A DNA stretch of 64,000 nt from Lactiplantibacillus songbeiensis (lineage in GTDB: Bacteria; Bacillota; Bacilli; Lactobacillales; Lactobacillaceae), in contig NZ_BJDL01000007.1 of the NCBI RefSeq assembly GCF_005405125.1, forward strand, positions 1-64,000, in the 5' to 3' direction. This document shows positions 33,678-42,773 of the stretch, piece after piece (position 1 is the first letter of the stretch; every line of letters starts with the position of its first letter). Position numbers and translations under genes: made by a program. Below the pieces are notes generated by a model. The model worked only from the letters and a program-made list of their open reading frames with translations. It did not search any database and was not told the origin of the DNA.

Positions 33678-35348
33678 ATGTCTGAGGAATCAAAAGCAAA
33701 TCAGCCGCAAAATCCGCATATGAATTCGGAAGCTGACGCGCATCAAAAGATGGTGCGGGGATCGGCTTGGATGACGGCCGGCAGTCTCTTTTCACGGATT
33801 CTTGGGGCCATTTATATTATTCCCTGGGTCGTGTGGCTCGGTAACGATTACGCGCAAGGTAACGCGCTATACGCGAAAGGCTATAACATTTATAGTTTCT
33901 TCCTATTAGTAGCGATTGGTGGGATTCCTTCTGCCATCTCGAAGCAGGTTTCAGAATATAATGCGCAAAATGAATACGGTGTTGGTCAGCGGTTATTTAA
34001 ACGGGGCCTATTGTTGACGACGGCCATGGGAATTGTGGCTGGCTGTATCTTGTGGTTCGGTGCGAAACCGATTGGCTTTATTTTCGGTGGTAGTGATCCG
34101 AATATGATTCCAGTGTTGCGGGCGTTAGCGATTGCCTTAGTGATTATTCCGTCGATGTCGTTGACCCGTGGTTTCTTCCAAGGGTACCAACAGATGGCGC
34201 CGTCCGCCGTGTCCCAATTCGTTGAACAAGTCTTTCGGGTCGTTTATCTATTGGGTGCGACTTACTTTATTATGCGGGTGCAGCGTGGGGATTGGGTCAA
34301 TGCGATTACGCAGTCAACCTTTGCAGCGTTTGTCGGGGCGGCCGCTAGTTTCTTACTGTTAGGGTGGTATTACTACCGGCAGCGGCCGGAACTGAATCGT
34401 TTAGCGGCGCAAAGTGATGCCAAGCTGGTCATCCCAGTGTGGCAGTTATTTAAAGATATTATTATCCAAGCGATTCCGTTTATTGTGATTGATACGGCCA
34501 CAACGGTCTTTAACTTGTTTGACCAAGCGACCTTCCAACCGATTATGCAACATGCTTTCCATATGAAAGTGTCGGTTATTAATACGTTGTACGCCTTATT
34601 TGCGTTCAACTCTAATAAATTAGTCATGATTATTGTTTCGTTAGCTTCTGCGATTGCGATTACGGTTGTGCCGTTATTGTCCGAATCATTAGCGGCCCAT
34701 AATCTACGGCAGATTCGAAAACAACTGGAAGATGCGCTGATCCTATTTTTGTTCATTATGATTCCAGGTTCCTTAGGGATGGCGGCGATTGCTTATCCGT
34801 TAAATACGTTATTTTACGGGTATGATGAATTAGGGTCGTTGATTTTGCAGATTGCCTCATTTACGGCCATTTTACTAGGGCTATTTACGGTGGTGACCGG
34901 CTTAATGCAAGGGTTGTCACGGAACAAAGATGTAATTCGATATTATCTAATTGGCTTAGTGGTCAAGTTAGTAGTGCAAGTGCCTTGTGTGATTTTTCTA
35001 TCGGCAGCGGGGCCGTTAGTCGCCACGGCGATTGGGATGGCGGTTGCCAGCATGCTGGTCTTGTATGATTTGGAAGTGAACTTCGGTGTTCGCTATGCGA
35101 AGTTATTGCCGAAAGTCAACCGGATTTTGATTTACTCGATTTTGACGTACTTAGCGGCAACTTTGGTTGTTCATGGTCTCAACTTAGTTCTAAATGAACA
35201 CAGTAAACTGCAAGCAATGATTATTTTAATCTTAGCGGTTGCCGCTGGTGGTGCGGTCTATGGGTACTTTGCGTTGAAGTCCCATCTTGCTGATTTGATG
35301 ATTGGTTCCCGGGCGGCCGGTTTACGGCGCAAGCTCCGGATTAAGTAG
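33678..35348 (+). CDS. MATE/MOP-type polysaccharide or lipid II flippase
   Basis: A 556-residue membrane protein with about 14 helices after a short polar N terminus. It begins MVRGSAWMTAGSLFSRILG, typical of the SpoVB/YtgP branch of the MOP superfamily (Wzx/MurJ-like flippases), and has QQMAPSAVSQFVEQVFR in the middle. These proteins flip undecaprenyl-linked cell-wall precursors or polysaccharide units. The start ATG follows AGAAAGTGGG. The pseudouridine synthase gene follows at seven bases, probably cotranscribed. Confidence 0.88.
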   Translation: MSEESKANQPQNPHMNSEADAHQKMVRGSAWMTAGSLFSRILGAIYIIPWVVWLGNDYAQGNALYAKGYNIYSFFLLVAIGGIPSAISKQVSEYNAQNEYGVGQRLFKRGLLLTTAMGIVAGCILWFGAKPIGFIFGGSDPNMIPVLRALAIALVIIPSMSLTRGFFQGYQQMAPSAVSQFVEQVFRVVYLLGATYFIMRVQRGDWVNAITQSTFAAFVGAAASFLLLGWYYYRQRPELNRLAAQSDAKLVIPVWQLFKDIIIQAIPFIVIDTATTVFNLFDQATFQPIMQHAFHMKVSVINTLYALFAFNSNKLVMIIVSLASAIAITVVPLLSESLAAHNLRQIRKQLEDALILFLFIMIPGSLGMAAIAYPLNTLFYGYDELGSLILQIASFTAILLGLFTVVTGLMQGLSRNKDVIRYYLIGLVVKLVVQVPCVIFLSAAGPLVATAIGMAVASMLVLYDLEVNFGVRYAKLLPKVNRILIYSILTYLAATLVVHGLNLVLNEHSKLQAMIILILAVAAGGAVYGYFALKSHLADLMIGSRAAGLRRKLRIK

Positions 35349-35355
35349 GTGTAGA

Positions 35356-36093
35356 ATGCGAATAGATAAATTTTTACATGCCATGCGAATTGGCACGCGG
35401 ACGCAAGTGCGTCGGTTGATCAAGGACGGGCACATTACCGCCAATGGTGAACGCGTGCTTTCTGGTAAGCAACAAGTTAATCCTAGTAGTGACGTGGTTT
35501 ACTTGGATGAAGAACCGGTTCGTTACCAACAGTACTTTTATTATGTGATGAATAAACCTGTTGGTGCGATTACGGCCACGGTGGATGCGCAGGCTAAAAC
35601 GGTGCTGGATCTTTTTAATGCCACGGATTACCGAGATGATTTATTCCCGGTTGGCCGGTTGGATAAGGACACGGAAGGTATCTTGTTGATTACTAATGAT
35701 GGTGCCTTGTCGCACGCCTTGTTAGCCCCCGCACATCACGTGACGAAAGTCTATGAGGCTGAGGTGACTGGCGAAATTACTGCTGATCAAGTCGCTGGTT
35801 TTAATGATGGGGTGACGTTGAAAGACGGGACTCAGTTACAACCGGCCCAAGCTGAAATTGTTGCGTTTCATGAGATTGAAAACTTTACGACGTTACGGAT
35901 TCAGATTCATGAAGGCAAGTATCATCAAGTTAAACGGATGATTGGGACGTTAGGCGAACGGGTGGTGCAATTAAAACGCATCAAGTTCGGGTCATTAACG
36001 TTGCCAGTAGGTTTACTTGCTGGGAATTATCGCGCTTTAACTGATGATGAATTGACCGCGTTAAAAGCGGATGCGGGTCAAACTGAAAATTAA
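35356..36093 (+). CDS. 16S rRNA pseudouridine synthase (RsuA/RluB family)
   Basis: A 245-residue enzyme. The N-terminal S4 domain reads MRIDKFLHAMRIGTRTQVRR, and the catalytic motif is FPVGRLDKDTEGILL with the essential Asp. EGKYHQVKRM follows, the usual late motif. The start is ATG 35356 with AGGTGTAG before it; an upstream in-frame extension would reach into the flippase gene and lacks homology. The exact rRNA position is not deducible. Confidence 0.9.
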   Translation: MRIDKFLHAMRIGTRTQVRRLIKDGHITANGERVLSGKQQVNPSSDVVYLDEEPVRYQQYFYYVMNKPVGAITATVDAQAKTVLDLFNATDYRDDLFPVGRLDKDTEGILLITNDGALSHALLAPAHHVTKVYEAEVTGEITADQVAGFNDGVTLKDGTQLQPAQAEIVAFHEIENFTTLRIQIHEGKYHQVKRMIGTLGERVVQLKRIKFGSLTLPVGLLAGNYRALTDDELTALKADAGQTEN

Positions 36094-36097
36094 AAAT

Positions 36098-36142
36098 AAA
36101 GCATCGTTATCCGAGGTTATGCTGGGATAACGGTGCTTTTTT
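36098..36142. terminator. terminator between convergent genes
   Basis: AAAGCATCGTTATCC / GGATAACGGTGCTTTTTT hairpin separating the pseudouridine synthase and nnrD genes. Confidence 0.85.
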
Positions 36143-36148
36143 CTTAGG

Positions 36149-36976
36149 CTAAGCTTGACTGTAATCATGCATGTACTTCGGTAGTTGCGCACTGATTTGA
36201 TGGGGCAACACCACGTATTGGGTCTGGGCTAAGTCGTCGGCAATCGCGCTGTGTAAGTAGACCGCGCTTAAAATGGCATTCGTGAAATCATCGAATTGAG
36301 CTAGAAAGCCACCAACCATGCCGGCTAAGGTATCCCCCATACCGCCAGTTGCCATTGCCGGGGTACCACCGGGATTAATCCAAGCCTGGGGGCCATTGTA
36401 GATGGTTGTATGATGAGCCTTAACGACGGCAGTGACGTTGAGCCGTTGTGCAGCTAGCTGATTAGCAGCTGGGGTTTGGTCGGCAATTTTGAGGCCACTG
36501 ACCCGTTGCCATTCCATCTGATGGGGTGTTAGGACAACTTGACCGGTTAAGGCTGGTTGTCTGGTCGTGGCGAGTAGGGTTAAGGCGGAGCCGTCAATCA
36601 CTAGGCGTTGTTTTGGCGTAACTGTTTTTAAGACTTGGGTCAAGAGTGTCGGGGCAACCGCTTCGGTACCTAAGCCAGGGCCAATCACGATCACGTCCAT
36701 AGTCGCCAACAGGTCGTTGATTTGCTCGAAATCCGTATAGTCGACCACCATCGCTTCGGGTAATTGGGCATGCAGACTAGTGAAGTTGATGGGGTCAGTT
36801 GCGACCGTCACTAGGCCGGCACCGCTGTATGTAGCGGCGGTGGCAGCCATGATAATGGCCCCACCAAAGTTCTGATTGCCGCCAATTAACATGATGCGGC
36901 CATAGGTGCCCTTATATGATTCGGCGGGGCGTTTAATAATGGTCTGACGGACTAACGCCGGCGTAATTGTTTGCAA
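36149..36976 (-). CDS. nnrD: ADP-dependent NAD(P)H-hydrate dehydratase
   Basis: A 275-residue ribokinase-like enzyme that repairs hydrated NAD(P)H. The start region is YGRIMLIGGNQNFGGAIIMA. VIGPGLGTEA, VLTPHQMEWQR and the anion-hole segment NPGGTPAMATGGMGDTLAG follow, and a C-terminal YLHSAIADD ends the motif series. The partner epimerase domain is not fused, as usual in lactobacilli. The start codon ATG at 36976 follows AAGCAGGTC, a weak ribosome site. Confidence 0.92.
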   Translation of the reverse strand: MQTITPALVRQTIIKRPAESYKGTYGRIMLIGGNQNFGGAIIMAATAATYSGAGLVTVATDPINFTSLHAQLPEAMVVDYTDFEQINDLLATMDVIVIGPGLGTEAVAPTLLTQVLKTVTPKQRLVIDGSALTLLATTRQPALTGQVVLTPHQMEWQRVSGLKIADQTPAANQLAAQRLNVTAVVKAHHTTIYNGPQAWINPGGTPAMATGGMGDTLAGMVGGFLAQFDDFTNAILSAVYLHSAIADDLAQTQYVVLPHQISAQLPKYMHDYSQA

Positions 36977-37009
36977 AATAAGACCTGCTTTCTTGAATTT
37001 ACTTTCAGT

Positions 37010-37412
37010 ACGTTTGGTGTTAGTTGGTTTAAATTGTCACTCTGGTTGGTCCAGAATCGGCTGGAACGTGGTGGCCGCGTTTTCGAGCCACAGTGCGGTC
37101 TCGAAAGCCGGGCTTTATCTAAGTCGGAAAATCACCGACTAAGATAAACGACACCACTGAGCCAACTCTGGCCCGCCCGACGTTAACTAACGGATATTAA
37201 AAAATTAACGATTGATTATTTCAGTTTAGTCATTAGCCGAGAGGTTGATTCCTAAAATGCTCAGCCGTGTCGTTGGCCTTAGTGCGAGTGGTCTGCTCGG
37301 ACTTAGGCCAAGGCCAATTTTGAAGACCGTGCTTTGGCTTCAAAATGGCCCATGGCGTTCCAGCATTTTAGGAACCAACCGGCAGGCGGCAATTTCAACT
37401 AGCATCGAGCGT
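37010..37412 (+). mobile_element. full-length composite MITE-like repeat (A + B)
   Basis: This is the most complete copy, 403 bp. It has left terminal repeat ACGTTTGGTGTTAGTT, A unit 37035-37186, B unit 37231-37396 (GAGGTTGATTCCTAAAATGC .. GGAACCAACCGG) and right terminal repeat AACTAGCATCGAGCGT. The A stem TTTATCTAAGTCGG pairs with CCGACTAAGATAAA. The B stem TTGGCCTTAGT pairs with ACTTAGGCCAA. No exact target duplication was seen here. Confidence 0.82.
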
Positions 37413-37514
37413 ATTCTCAGTATAACATGCAGGTGGTGAGCGGTTGCTTAAGATTATTAAGTTGGCGTCACCTATGCTAGAATTAAGTAAACCAAATATT
37501 GGAGGAATTTATTA

Positions 37515-38918
37515 ATGACAATTGATTGGCAAGCAGAAGCGGCTAAGCGCCAGGACGACTACTTAGCAGATTTAACCACGATGTTGCGGGTACCGAGCTT
37601 TCGAGATGATAGTCAGGCAACGGCCGATGCCCCATTAGGTCCCGGTCCTAAGCAAGCGTTGACGACGTTCTTAGCAATTGCCAAACGCGATGGCTTCAAA
37701 ACCAAGAACATTGATAACTTAGTCGGTTATGCGGAATACGGCGAGGGTGACGAGACATTAGCGGTCTTAGCCCATGTCGATGAGATGCCCGCTGGTAACG
37801 GTTGGGATACCGATCCATTTGAACCGACCATTAAAGATGGCAAGCTGTATGCTCGGGGGGCCTCGGACGATAAAGGCCCCGGGATGGCGGCTTATTATGG
37901 TTTGAAGATGGTCAAAGAGCTTGGCCTGAAATTAAATAAAAAGATCCGGTTTATTGTTGGGACCGATGAAGAAAGCAATTGGACGGGGATGAAACGGTAC
38001 TTTGAAGTCGAACCGGCGCCAACTTTGGGCTTCTCACCGGATGCGGAATTCCCATTAATTAATGGTGAAAAAGGGAACGTCAGCTTGCAAGTCCACTTTG
38101 GTGCCACTGATACCGGGGCAGTTAGCTTAATCAGCTTTGACTCTGGCTTGCGGGAAAACATGGTGCCTCGTGAAGCCGAAGCCATCATTGCCAATGCCGA
38201 TGTTGACCAAGTGACGGCTGATTTTAAAGCGTTCTTGGCTGACCAACCGGTGACAGGTGAGGTCACTAACGATGCACAAGGGCTTAAATTAGCGCTCGTT
38301 GGGAAAGCCACTCACGGGATGGAACCACGTAATGGGATTAATGCCGGGACTTACTTGGCGACCTTCTTGAATAACTATGCCTTTGCTGGCGATGCCCAAG
38401 CGTTCTTGAACTTTATCGCCACTAAATTACACAAGGATTCACGGGTCAACCAATTAGGCTTAGCCTTTACTGATGAAGTGATGGGCGACTTAACGATGAA
38501 CGTGGGCTTATTGCACTTTGATCAGCAACAAGGCGGTGATTTGACCTTGAACTTCCGTTATCCAAAGGGGATTGAACCTGCTGACTTGACGAACGGCGTC
38601 ACGGCACAATTACCAGCTGGGGCGACGGTCAGTCAAGGTGACTTTATGGTGCCACATTACGTAGACCCTGAAGATCCAATCGTTAAGGATTTGATGGCTG
38701 TTTATCGACGCCAAACTGGCGATAGCGCTTCACAACCAGAAATCGTTGGTGGTGGGACTTACGGTCGAATGATGAAGCGCGGCGTTGCTTTTGGGGCTTT
38801 ATTCCCACATACTGAAGATACGATGCACCAAGCCAATGAATTCCAACCGGTTGCTGATTTAATGGCAGCGATGGCGATTTATGGCGAATCGATTGCGGTT
38901 TTAGCAACTGATCACTAA
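37515..38918 (+). CDS. pepV: dipeptidase PepV (M20 family)
   Basis: A 467-residue zinc dipeptidase acting in peptide utilisation. The M20 ligands are visible: VLAHVDEMPAG (His and catalytic Asp), ARGASDDKGPG (bridging Asp), VGTDEESNW (catalytic Glu and ligand), GFSPDAEFP, and a late FPHTEDTMHQ (last His). The central lid domain (residues about 190-370) makes it a PepV-type monomer. The strong ribosome site is GGAGG. The universal stress protein gene follows 24 bases later. Confidence 0.94.
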   Translation: MTIDWQAEAAKRQDDYLADLTTMLRVPSFRDDSQATADAPLGPGPKQALTTFLAIAKRDGFKTKNIDNLVGYAEYGEGDETLAVLAHVDEMPAGNGWDTDPFEPTIKDGKLYARGASDDKGPGMAAYYGLKMVKELGLKLNKKIRFIVGTDEESNWTGMKRYFEVEPAPTLGFSPDAEFPLINGEKGNVSLQVHFGATDTGAVSLISFDSGLRENMVPREAEAIIANADVDQVTADFKAFLADQPVTGEVTNDAQGLKLALVGKATHGMEPRNGINAGTYLATFLNNYAFAGDAQAFLNFIATKLHKDSRVNQLGLAFTDEVMGDLTMNVGLLHFDQQQGGDLTLNFRYPKGIEPADLTNGVTAQLPAGATVSQGDFMVPHYVDPEDPIVKDLMAVYRRQTGDSASQPEIVGGGTYGRMMKRGVAFGALFPHTEDTMHQANEFQPVADLMAAMAIYGESIAVLATDH

Positions 38919-38942
38919 TTAACTTAAAGGAGGAGACGCGTC

Positions 38943-39449
38943 ATGACGCTTTACCAAAAGATTCTCGTCGGAATTGATACCTCGTTGCAATCAGAATTAG
39001 CCTTAAACAAGGCCACTACGATTGCCAGTAAGAATCAAGCGACTTTAGATATCGTCACGGTGATTAATACGGAAAAGTTTATCGGTGTTACGCAAGGACC
39101 AATGGGGTTTGGCGCGGCGACTCCGCAAGTCTTACAGGAATTGACCAAGCAGTTGAAAGCCACTTTGGCGCAGGCCCGGCGTAAAGCTGTTGAAGCTGGT
39201 GTTCCTGATGTGCAGATTCATTTGCATTCTGGAAACTCCAAGACTTTATTGGCAACGACGTTACCGGCGCGCTATGGAACGGACTTAATTGTCATTGGGG
39301 CGACTGGTCTAAACGCGGTCTCACGTTTTTTGATTGGCTCCAATGCGGCCTACGTCACGCGTCGGGCTGTTTGCGATATCTTAGTGGTGCGGACGGATTT
39401 GGCACATCAATTGGTTGAACATCCGACGCGCTTAACGCGTAAATTATAA
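38943..39449 (+). CDS. universal stress protein (UspA family)
   Basis: A 168-residue UspA domain. It begins KILVGIDTSLQSELALNKA. The nucleotide-binding motif GATGLNAVSRFLIGSNAAYV, followed by CDILVVR, fits the G-x2-G-x9-G-S pattern, so ATP binding is likely. A very strong AAAGGAGGAG ribosome site precedes the ATG. It is probably transcribed with pepV, and a terminator follows. I did not find a separate Lacto-usp leader in the short gap. Confidence 0.92.
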   Translation: MTLYQKILVGIDTSLQSELALNKATTIASKNQATLDIVTVINTEKFIGVTQGPMGFGAATPQVLQELTKQLKATLAQARRKAVEAGVPDVQIHLHSGNSKTLLATTLPARYGTDLIVIGATGLNAVSRFLIGSNAAYVTRRAVCDILVVRTDLAHQLVEHPTRLTRKL

Positions 39450-39458
39450 GTTAATGAA

Positions 39459-39497
39459 GAACGGTCTTGGCGGTGCGTGCTGTCAGGACCGTTTTTA
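39459..39497 (+). terminator. terminator of pepV-usp
   Basis: ACGGTCTTG / CAGGACCGT hairpin followed by TTTTTAT. Confidence 0.8.
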
Positions 39498-39760
39498 TAA
39501 GCTTAAAAATTGATCGGCTTGATTCTTAACCGAACACATACGTAATCTTTACAATAAGTCGACAATTTTGCAACGTTGTTCTGGCATGATTTAGAGTGTA
39601 AGCGTAGACGGCAATTGTCACTAACATCAGACGTCAAGCGACTGATTTGATTACGGTCATGATAAAAGCCCGAGAATACCTGAAACCAGTTACCGATAAC
39701 ATGTTAAAATTAAGACACTTGGCCAAATACCTGTGGTTGAGAGAAAAGAGTTGAAATTTA
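39498..39760. other. non-coding gap before the glycerophosphodiesterase gene
   Basis: No gene, repeat or hairpin of note was seen. TTGCAACG..17 bp..ATTTAG near 39570-39595 and other AT-rich stretches may hold the promoter of the next gene. Confidence 0.4.
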
Positions 39761-40447
39761 ATGACAAGTAATTCCCTGATATATGGTCATCGCGGGGTGC
39801 CAGTGAAATTTCCAGAAAATTCATTGGCTGGTTTTGCCTATGCGATTGGTCATCAGATCGATGGTTTAGAATTTGATGTGCATTTGACGAAGGATCGGGT
39901 CCCAGTCATTATGCATGATGAAGAAATTAATCGGACGACCGATGGGATGGGACGTATCGCTGACTATACCTATGCCGAATTACGGCAATTCACGTTAGCC
40001 AATGGTGAACCAGTGCCGTCCTTAAAAGAATTATTGGATTTGGTGAGTGGTGAACCGGTTCATTTAAACTTAGAGTTTAAGACGGATAAGCATTATTATC
40101 AAGGAATTGAACGGATCGTGTTACAACTTGTTCAACAAGCCGACTTGGTCTATCCGGTGGTGTTCTCGTCATTTAACTTGCGTAGTTTGGAACGGGGTCA
40201 TGAGATTGACTCACGACAAAAGTATGCGTTTTTAACGTCAGCCAAGCTTGGTGATCCAGAAGGGTTTGCCGTCGCGGAGCATTTAGAAGGCCTGCACTTG
40301 GAACATTATCAAGACATGCAGCATGTGTCAGAACGGGTCTGGACCGTTGATGACCCTGATGAGTTGCGGGAATTATTTGATAAGCAAGTCAGTGCCGTAA
40401 TTACTGATGATTTTGAATTGGCACGCGAGGTGCGCGCAGCCATCTAA
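39761..40447 (+). CDS. cytosolic glycerophosphodiester phosphodiesterase
   Basis: A 228-residue soluble GDPD enzyme of the UgpQ type. It starts IYGHRGVPVKFPENS, then LEFDVHLTKDRVPVIMHDE with the metal-binding acids and catalytic His. HLNLEFKT and a closing VSAVITDDFELA complete it. No signal peptide or membrane domain, in contrast to the gene at 10621-12414. The start ATG has only a weak AAAGAG upstream. It ends right before a palindromic terminator. Confidence 0.93.
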   Translation: MTSNSLIYGHRGVPVKFPENSLAGFAYAIGHQIDGLEFDVHLTKDRVPVIMHDEEINRTTDGMGRIADYTYAELRQFTLANGEPVPSLKELLDLVSGEPVHLNLEFKTDKHYYQGIERIVLQLVQQADLVYPVVFSSFNLRSLERGHEIDSRQKYAFLTSAKLGDPEGFAVAEHLEGLHLEHYQDMQHVSERVWTVDDPDELRELFDKQVSAVITDDFELAREVRAAI

Positions 40448-40452
40448 AGCTA

Positions 40453-40493
40453 AAAAAACAGCTATTCAGAAAATTTTCTGAATAGCTGTTTTT
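40453..40493. terminator. bidirectional palindromic terminator
   Basis: AACAGCTATTCAGAAAA / TTTTCTGAATAGCTGTT with A and T runs on the two sides, between convergent genes. Confidence 0.88.
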
Positions 40494-40501
40494 GTTCGGA
40501 T

Positions 40502-41149
40502 TTAGACGTTTGCTGGTTTGCGAATTTTAGCTAATTCGGCATCAATTTGTGCCAAAACAGCTTGTTGGTTTTCAACTTTTTCCAAGTTGTATTTTTGTAA
40601 GTCGATCTTCATCTTAGGACTAGCATCGTATTCGTCGAACCACTTCCGATAAGCGGTCCACATCTTGAAATAATAAGATTCCAATTCAGGATTGTTATCG
40701 AATTGTTCGTAATCACGACCACGTTTTTTAATCCGGTATAAGATCGTATCAAAATCAGTTTCTGAATAGACCATCAAATCTGGTGCTTTTTTAGGTAATT
40801 CAGTTAATTCGGTCATCATGTTATCGAGCAATTGCAAATAAACTTTTAATTCCGTGTTGGAAATATTACCTTCCGCGTTGTTTTCCTTGGTGAATAGGGC
40901 ATCTTCATAGATGGAACGGTCGAGGACGTTGTTGTCATCGGCCAATGCCTTTTTGATCATCCCGAAACGTTTGTTAAGGAAGTAGATTTGTAATAAGAAA
41001 CCGTAATTTTTAGGATCTGAGTAGTATAGTGGCAATACTGGATTGTCGCCAACTGGTTCGTAGAAAGCTTTAGTGCCAAGGTGGTCAGCGATTAACCCCG
41101 TTAACGTGGTTTTACCGACACCAATCATACCTGCTGTTATTATCACCAT
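40502..41149 (-). CDS. deoxynucleoside kinase (deoxyguanosine/deoxyadenosine kinase type)
   Basis: A 215-residue P-loop kinase. GMIGVGKTTL is Walker A. FYEPVGDNP carries the catalytic Glu, VLDRSIYEDALF is the DRS motif, and IKKRGRDYEQ is the Arg-rich lid. It salvages purine deoxynucleosides by making the 5'-monophosphates; several lactobacilli depend on this route. The start ATG follows AGAGGGGC. A pair of identical palindromes (41175-41216) lies just upstream and could be an operator. Confidence 0.92.
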   Translation of the reverse strand: MVIITAGMIGVGKTTLTGLIADHLGTKAFYEPVGDNPVLPLYYSDPKNYGFLLQIYFLNKRFGMIKKALADDNNVLDRSIYEDALFTKENNAEGNISNTELKVYLQLLDNMMTELTELPKKAPDLMVYSETDFDTILYRIKKRGRDYEQFDNNPELESYYFKMWTAYRKWFDEYDASPKMKIDLQKYNLEKVENQQAVLAQIDAELAKIRKPANV

Positions 41150-41174
41150 GATAGCCCCTCTTTATAGAAAATTG

Positions 41175-41216
41175 CACTATATAGTATACCAAAAAAATGA
41201 CTAATACTATATAGTG
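41175..41216 (-). promoter_or_regulatory. paired palindromes upstream of the deoxynucleoside kinase
   Basis: CACTATATAGTAT (41175-41187) and ATACTATATAGTG (41204-41216) are mirror copies. Each contains the perfect palindrome ACTATATAGT, and the centres are 30 bp apart. On the minus strand GGTATACT overlaps one copy and could be the -10 region. The paired arrangement recalls NrdR boxes, but the core is two bases shorter than that consensus. Confidence 0.55.
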
Positions 41217-41247
41217 TTTTGAATAAAGTTTTGGTGAGGCTGGACAA

Positions 41248-41625
41248 TTATTTTTTTACTTGTTCCTTCATTAAATCGCGGATTTCACTCAAGTATTGTT
41301 CAGACAAATCTGGTTCAACTGGTGTTTCTTCAGGTTCTGTTTTGACGACTTTATTGATCGCCTTAACGAGCAAGAAGACGACTAACGCAATGATAAAGAA
41401 ATTAATAATTGAGTTGAGGAAAGCACCATATTTAAAGGTTGCTTCCCCAATGGTGACTTTTAAGTTAGACAGATCGATCCGTCCGAGAAAAATTCCAATC
41501 AAAGGATTAATTAAATTGTTGGTGAGAGATTTGACGATGCCGGTAAAAGCCGACCCGATAATGACCCCGACGGCCAGATCAATCACGTTACCACGGGCAA
41601 TAAATTGTTTGAATTCTTCAATCAT
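41248..41625 (-). CDS. mscL: large-conductance mechanosensitive channel
   Basis: A 125-residue channel with two membrane helices. The start FKQFIARGNVIDLAVGVIIGSAF is the conserved TM1, with the pore constriction. The second helix is INFFIIALVVFLLVKAIN, and a charged C-terminal tail follows. Length and layout are normal. It opens under hypo-osmotic stress. Strong ribosome site AGGAGGAAT. Transcribed towards, but separate from, the kinase gene. Confidence 0.97.
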   Translation of the reverse strand: MIEEFKQFIARGNVIDLAVGVIIGSAFTGIVKSLTNNLINPLIGIFLGRIDLSNLKVTIGEATFKYGAFLNSIINFFIIALVVFLLVKAINKVVKTEPEETPVEPDLSEQYLSEIRDLMKEQVKK

Positions 41626-41810
41626 AATGAAATTCCTCCTAGTATTAATCTAAGCTAGCATAGCAAAAAATGAAACCGGCGACAATTCAGACGCTCATTA
41701 AACGGTTTATTGATAGGTCAACGGCCAAATTAACTGGTAAAGCGGTTGCATTCCGTTGTGGATTTCGATAGAGTGGAGTGTAAACTTTAATTTAAGAGGG
41801 TAGTTTTAGT

Positions 41811-42632
41811 ATGTATAAAATGATCGTCTGTGATCTCGACGAAACGTTAATGAACGATGACGGGACGTTATCTAAAAAAAATGCGGCTGCTATTCAGGCC
41901 GCGACTAAAAAAGGGGTCTACTTTGTAGCAAATTCGGGGCGGAGTTATACCTCGTTTCAAGACAATCTAGCGCAAATGCACTTGCGCGATCAACCGGATC
42001 AATATTCGATTTCGTATAATGGTGGCTTAATCTTGGAAAACGCCGGTAATCGGCCGATTGCGGTCAATGCGATGCCATTTGAATTAGCCCGCGCGATTTT
42101 TGAAGTGGGTGCGGCTAATCCAGAAGCAGCCACCCATATCTATACACAAGATCAGTTATTTATTTATCATCCCACGCCAGATGATTCGGCTTATCTGACT
42201 AATCGTGGTGCTGAATTCACCCCAGTGACTAGTGCTGATTTTAATCAGTTTAAGTCATTAAATGTGATGAAAATTATCATGGCTTTGCCAACGGTTGAAA
42301 AGCGCCAAGCGATGCGTGCAGCGGTCGAAGCGGTCGTTGATCCTGCGCAACTAGCGGTCACTTTTTCATCAGGGCGTTATGTAGAATTTAATCAGGCCGG
42401 TGTTAATAAAGGGTCGGCTGCTGTTCAATTGGGACAACTATTAGGGATTAAACCGGCTGAAATTATTGCGGCTGGTGATAATAGTAATGATTTGCCGATG
42501 CTACGTGCAGTGGGGTTGCCTGTCAGTGTCGCCAATGGGATCGATGCTGTAAAAGCGGCGGCGAAATATGTTACCCAGGCTGACAATAATCATGATGCCA
42601 TTGCGGAAATTATTAATAAGTTTGTTTTATAA
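41811..42632 (+). CDS. Cof-type HAD-superfamily phosphatase
   Basis: A 273-residue HAD hydrolase with a C2-type cap. Motif I CDLDETLMND, motif II VANSGRSYTS, the conserved Lys in GVNKGSAAVQL and motif IV AAGDNSNDLPML are all present. Cof-type enzymes hydrolyse sugar phosphates, nucleotides or phosphorylated cofactors; the substrate here is unknown. The ATG lies behind AGAGGGTAG. Confidence 0.92.
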   Translation: MYKMIVCDLDETLMNDDGTLSKKNAAAIQAATKKGVYFVANSGRSYTSFQDNLAQMHLRDQPDQYSISYNGGLILENAGNRPIAVNAMPFELARAIFEVGAANPEAATHIYTQDQLFIYHPTPDDSAYLTNRGAEFTPVTSADFNQFKSLNVMKIIMALPTVEKRQAMRAAVEAVVDPAQLAVTFSSGRYVEFNQAGVNKGSAAVQLGQLLGIKPAEIIAAGDNSNDLPMLRAVGLPVSVANGIDAVKAAAKYVTQADNNHDAIAEIINKFVL

Positions 42633-42773
42633 CCGAAGCTATCTTAATATTGCAGTCGAATTGGTTTGAACTAAGGCTGAGCCTAGTGGTATGATGTTAA
42701 TTGGAATGTAGTGGACGCTACAAGTTATTGCCAGTGAAGACTCACTGGACATCAGTGAATGGGGGAACGCGCA

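Noticed and set aside
38900-38942. Lacto-usp RNA expected upstream of the universal stress protein gene
   Set aside because: Only 24 bases separate pepV and the usp gene, holding the ribosome site and little else.
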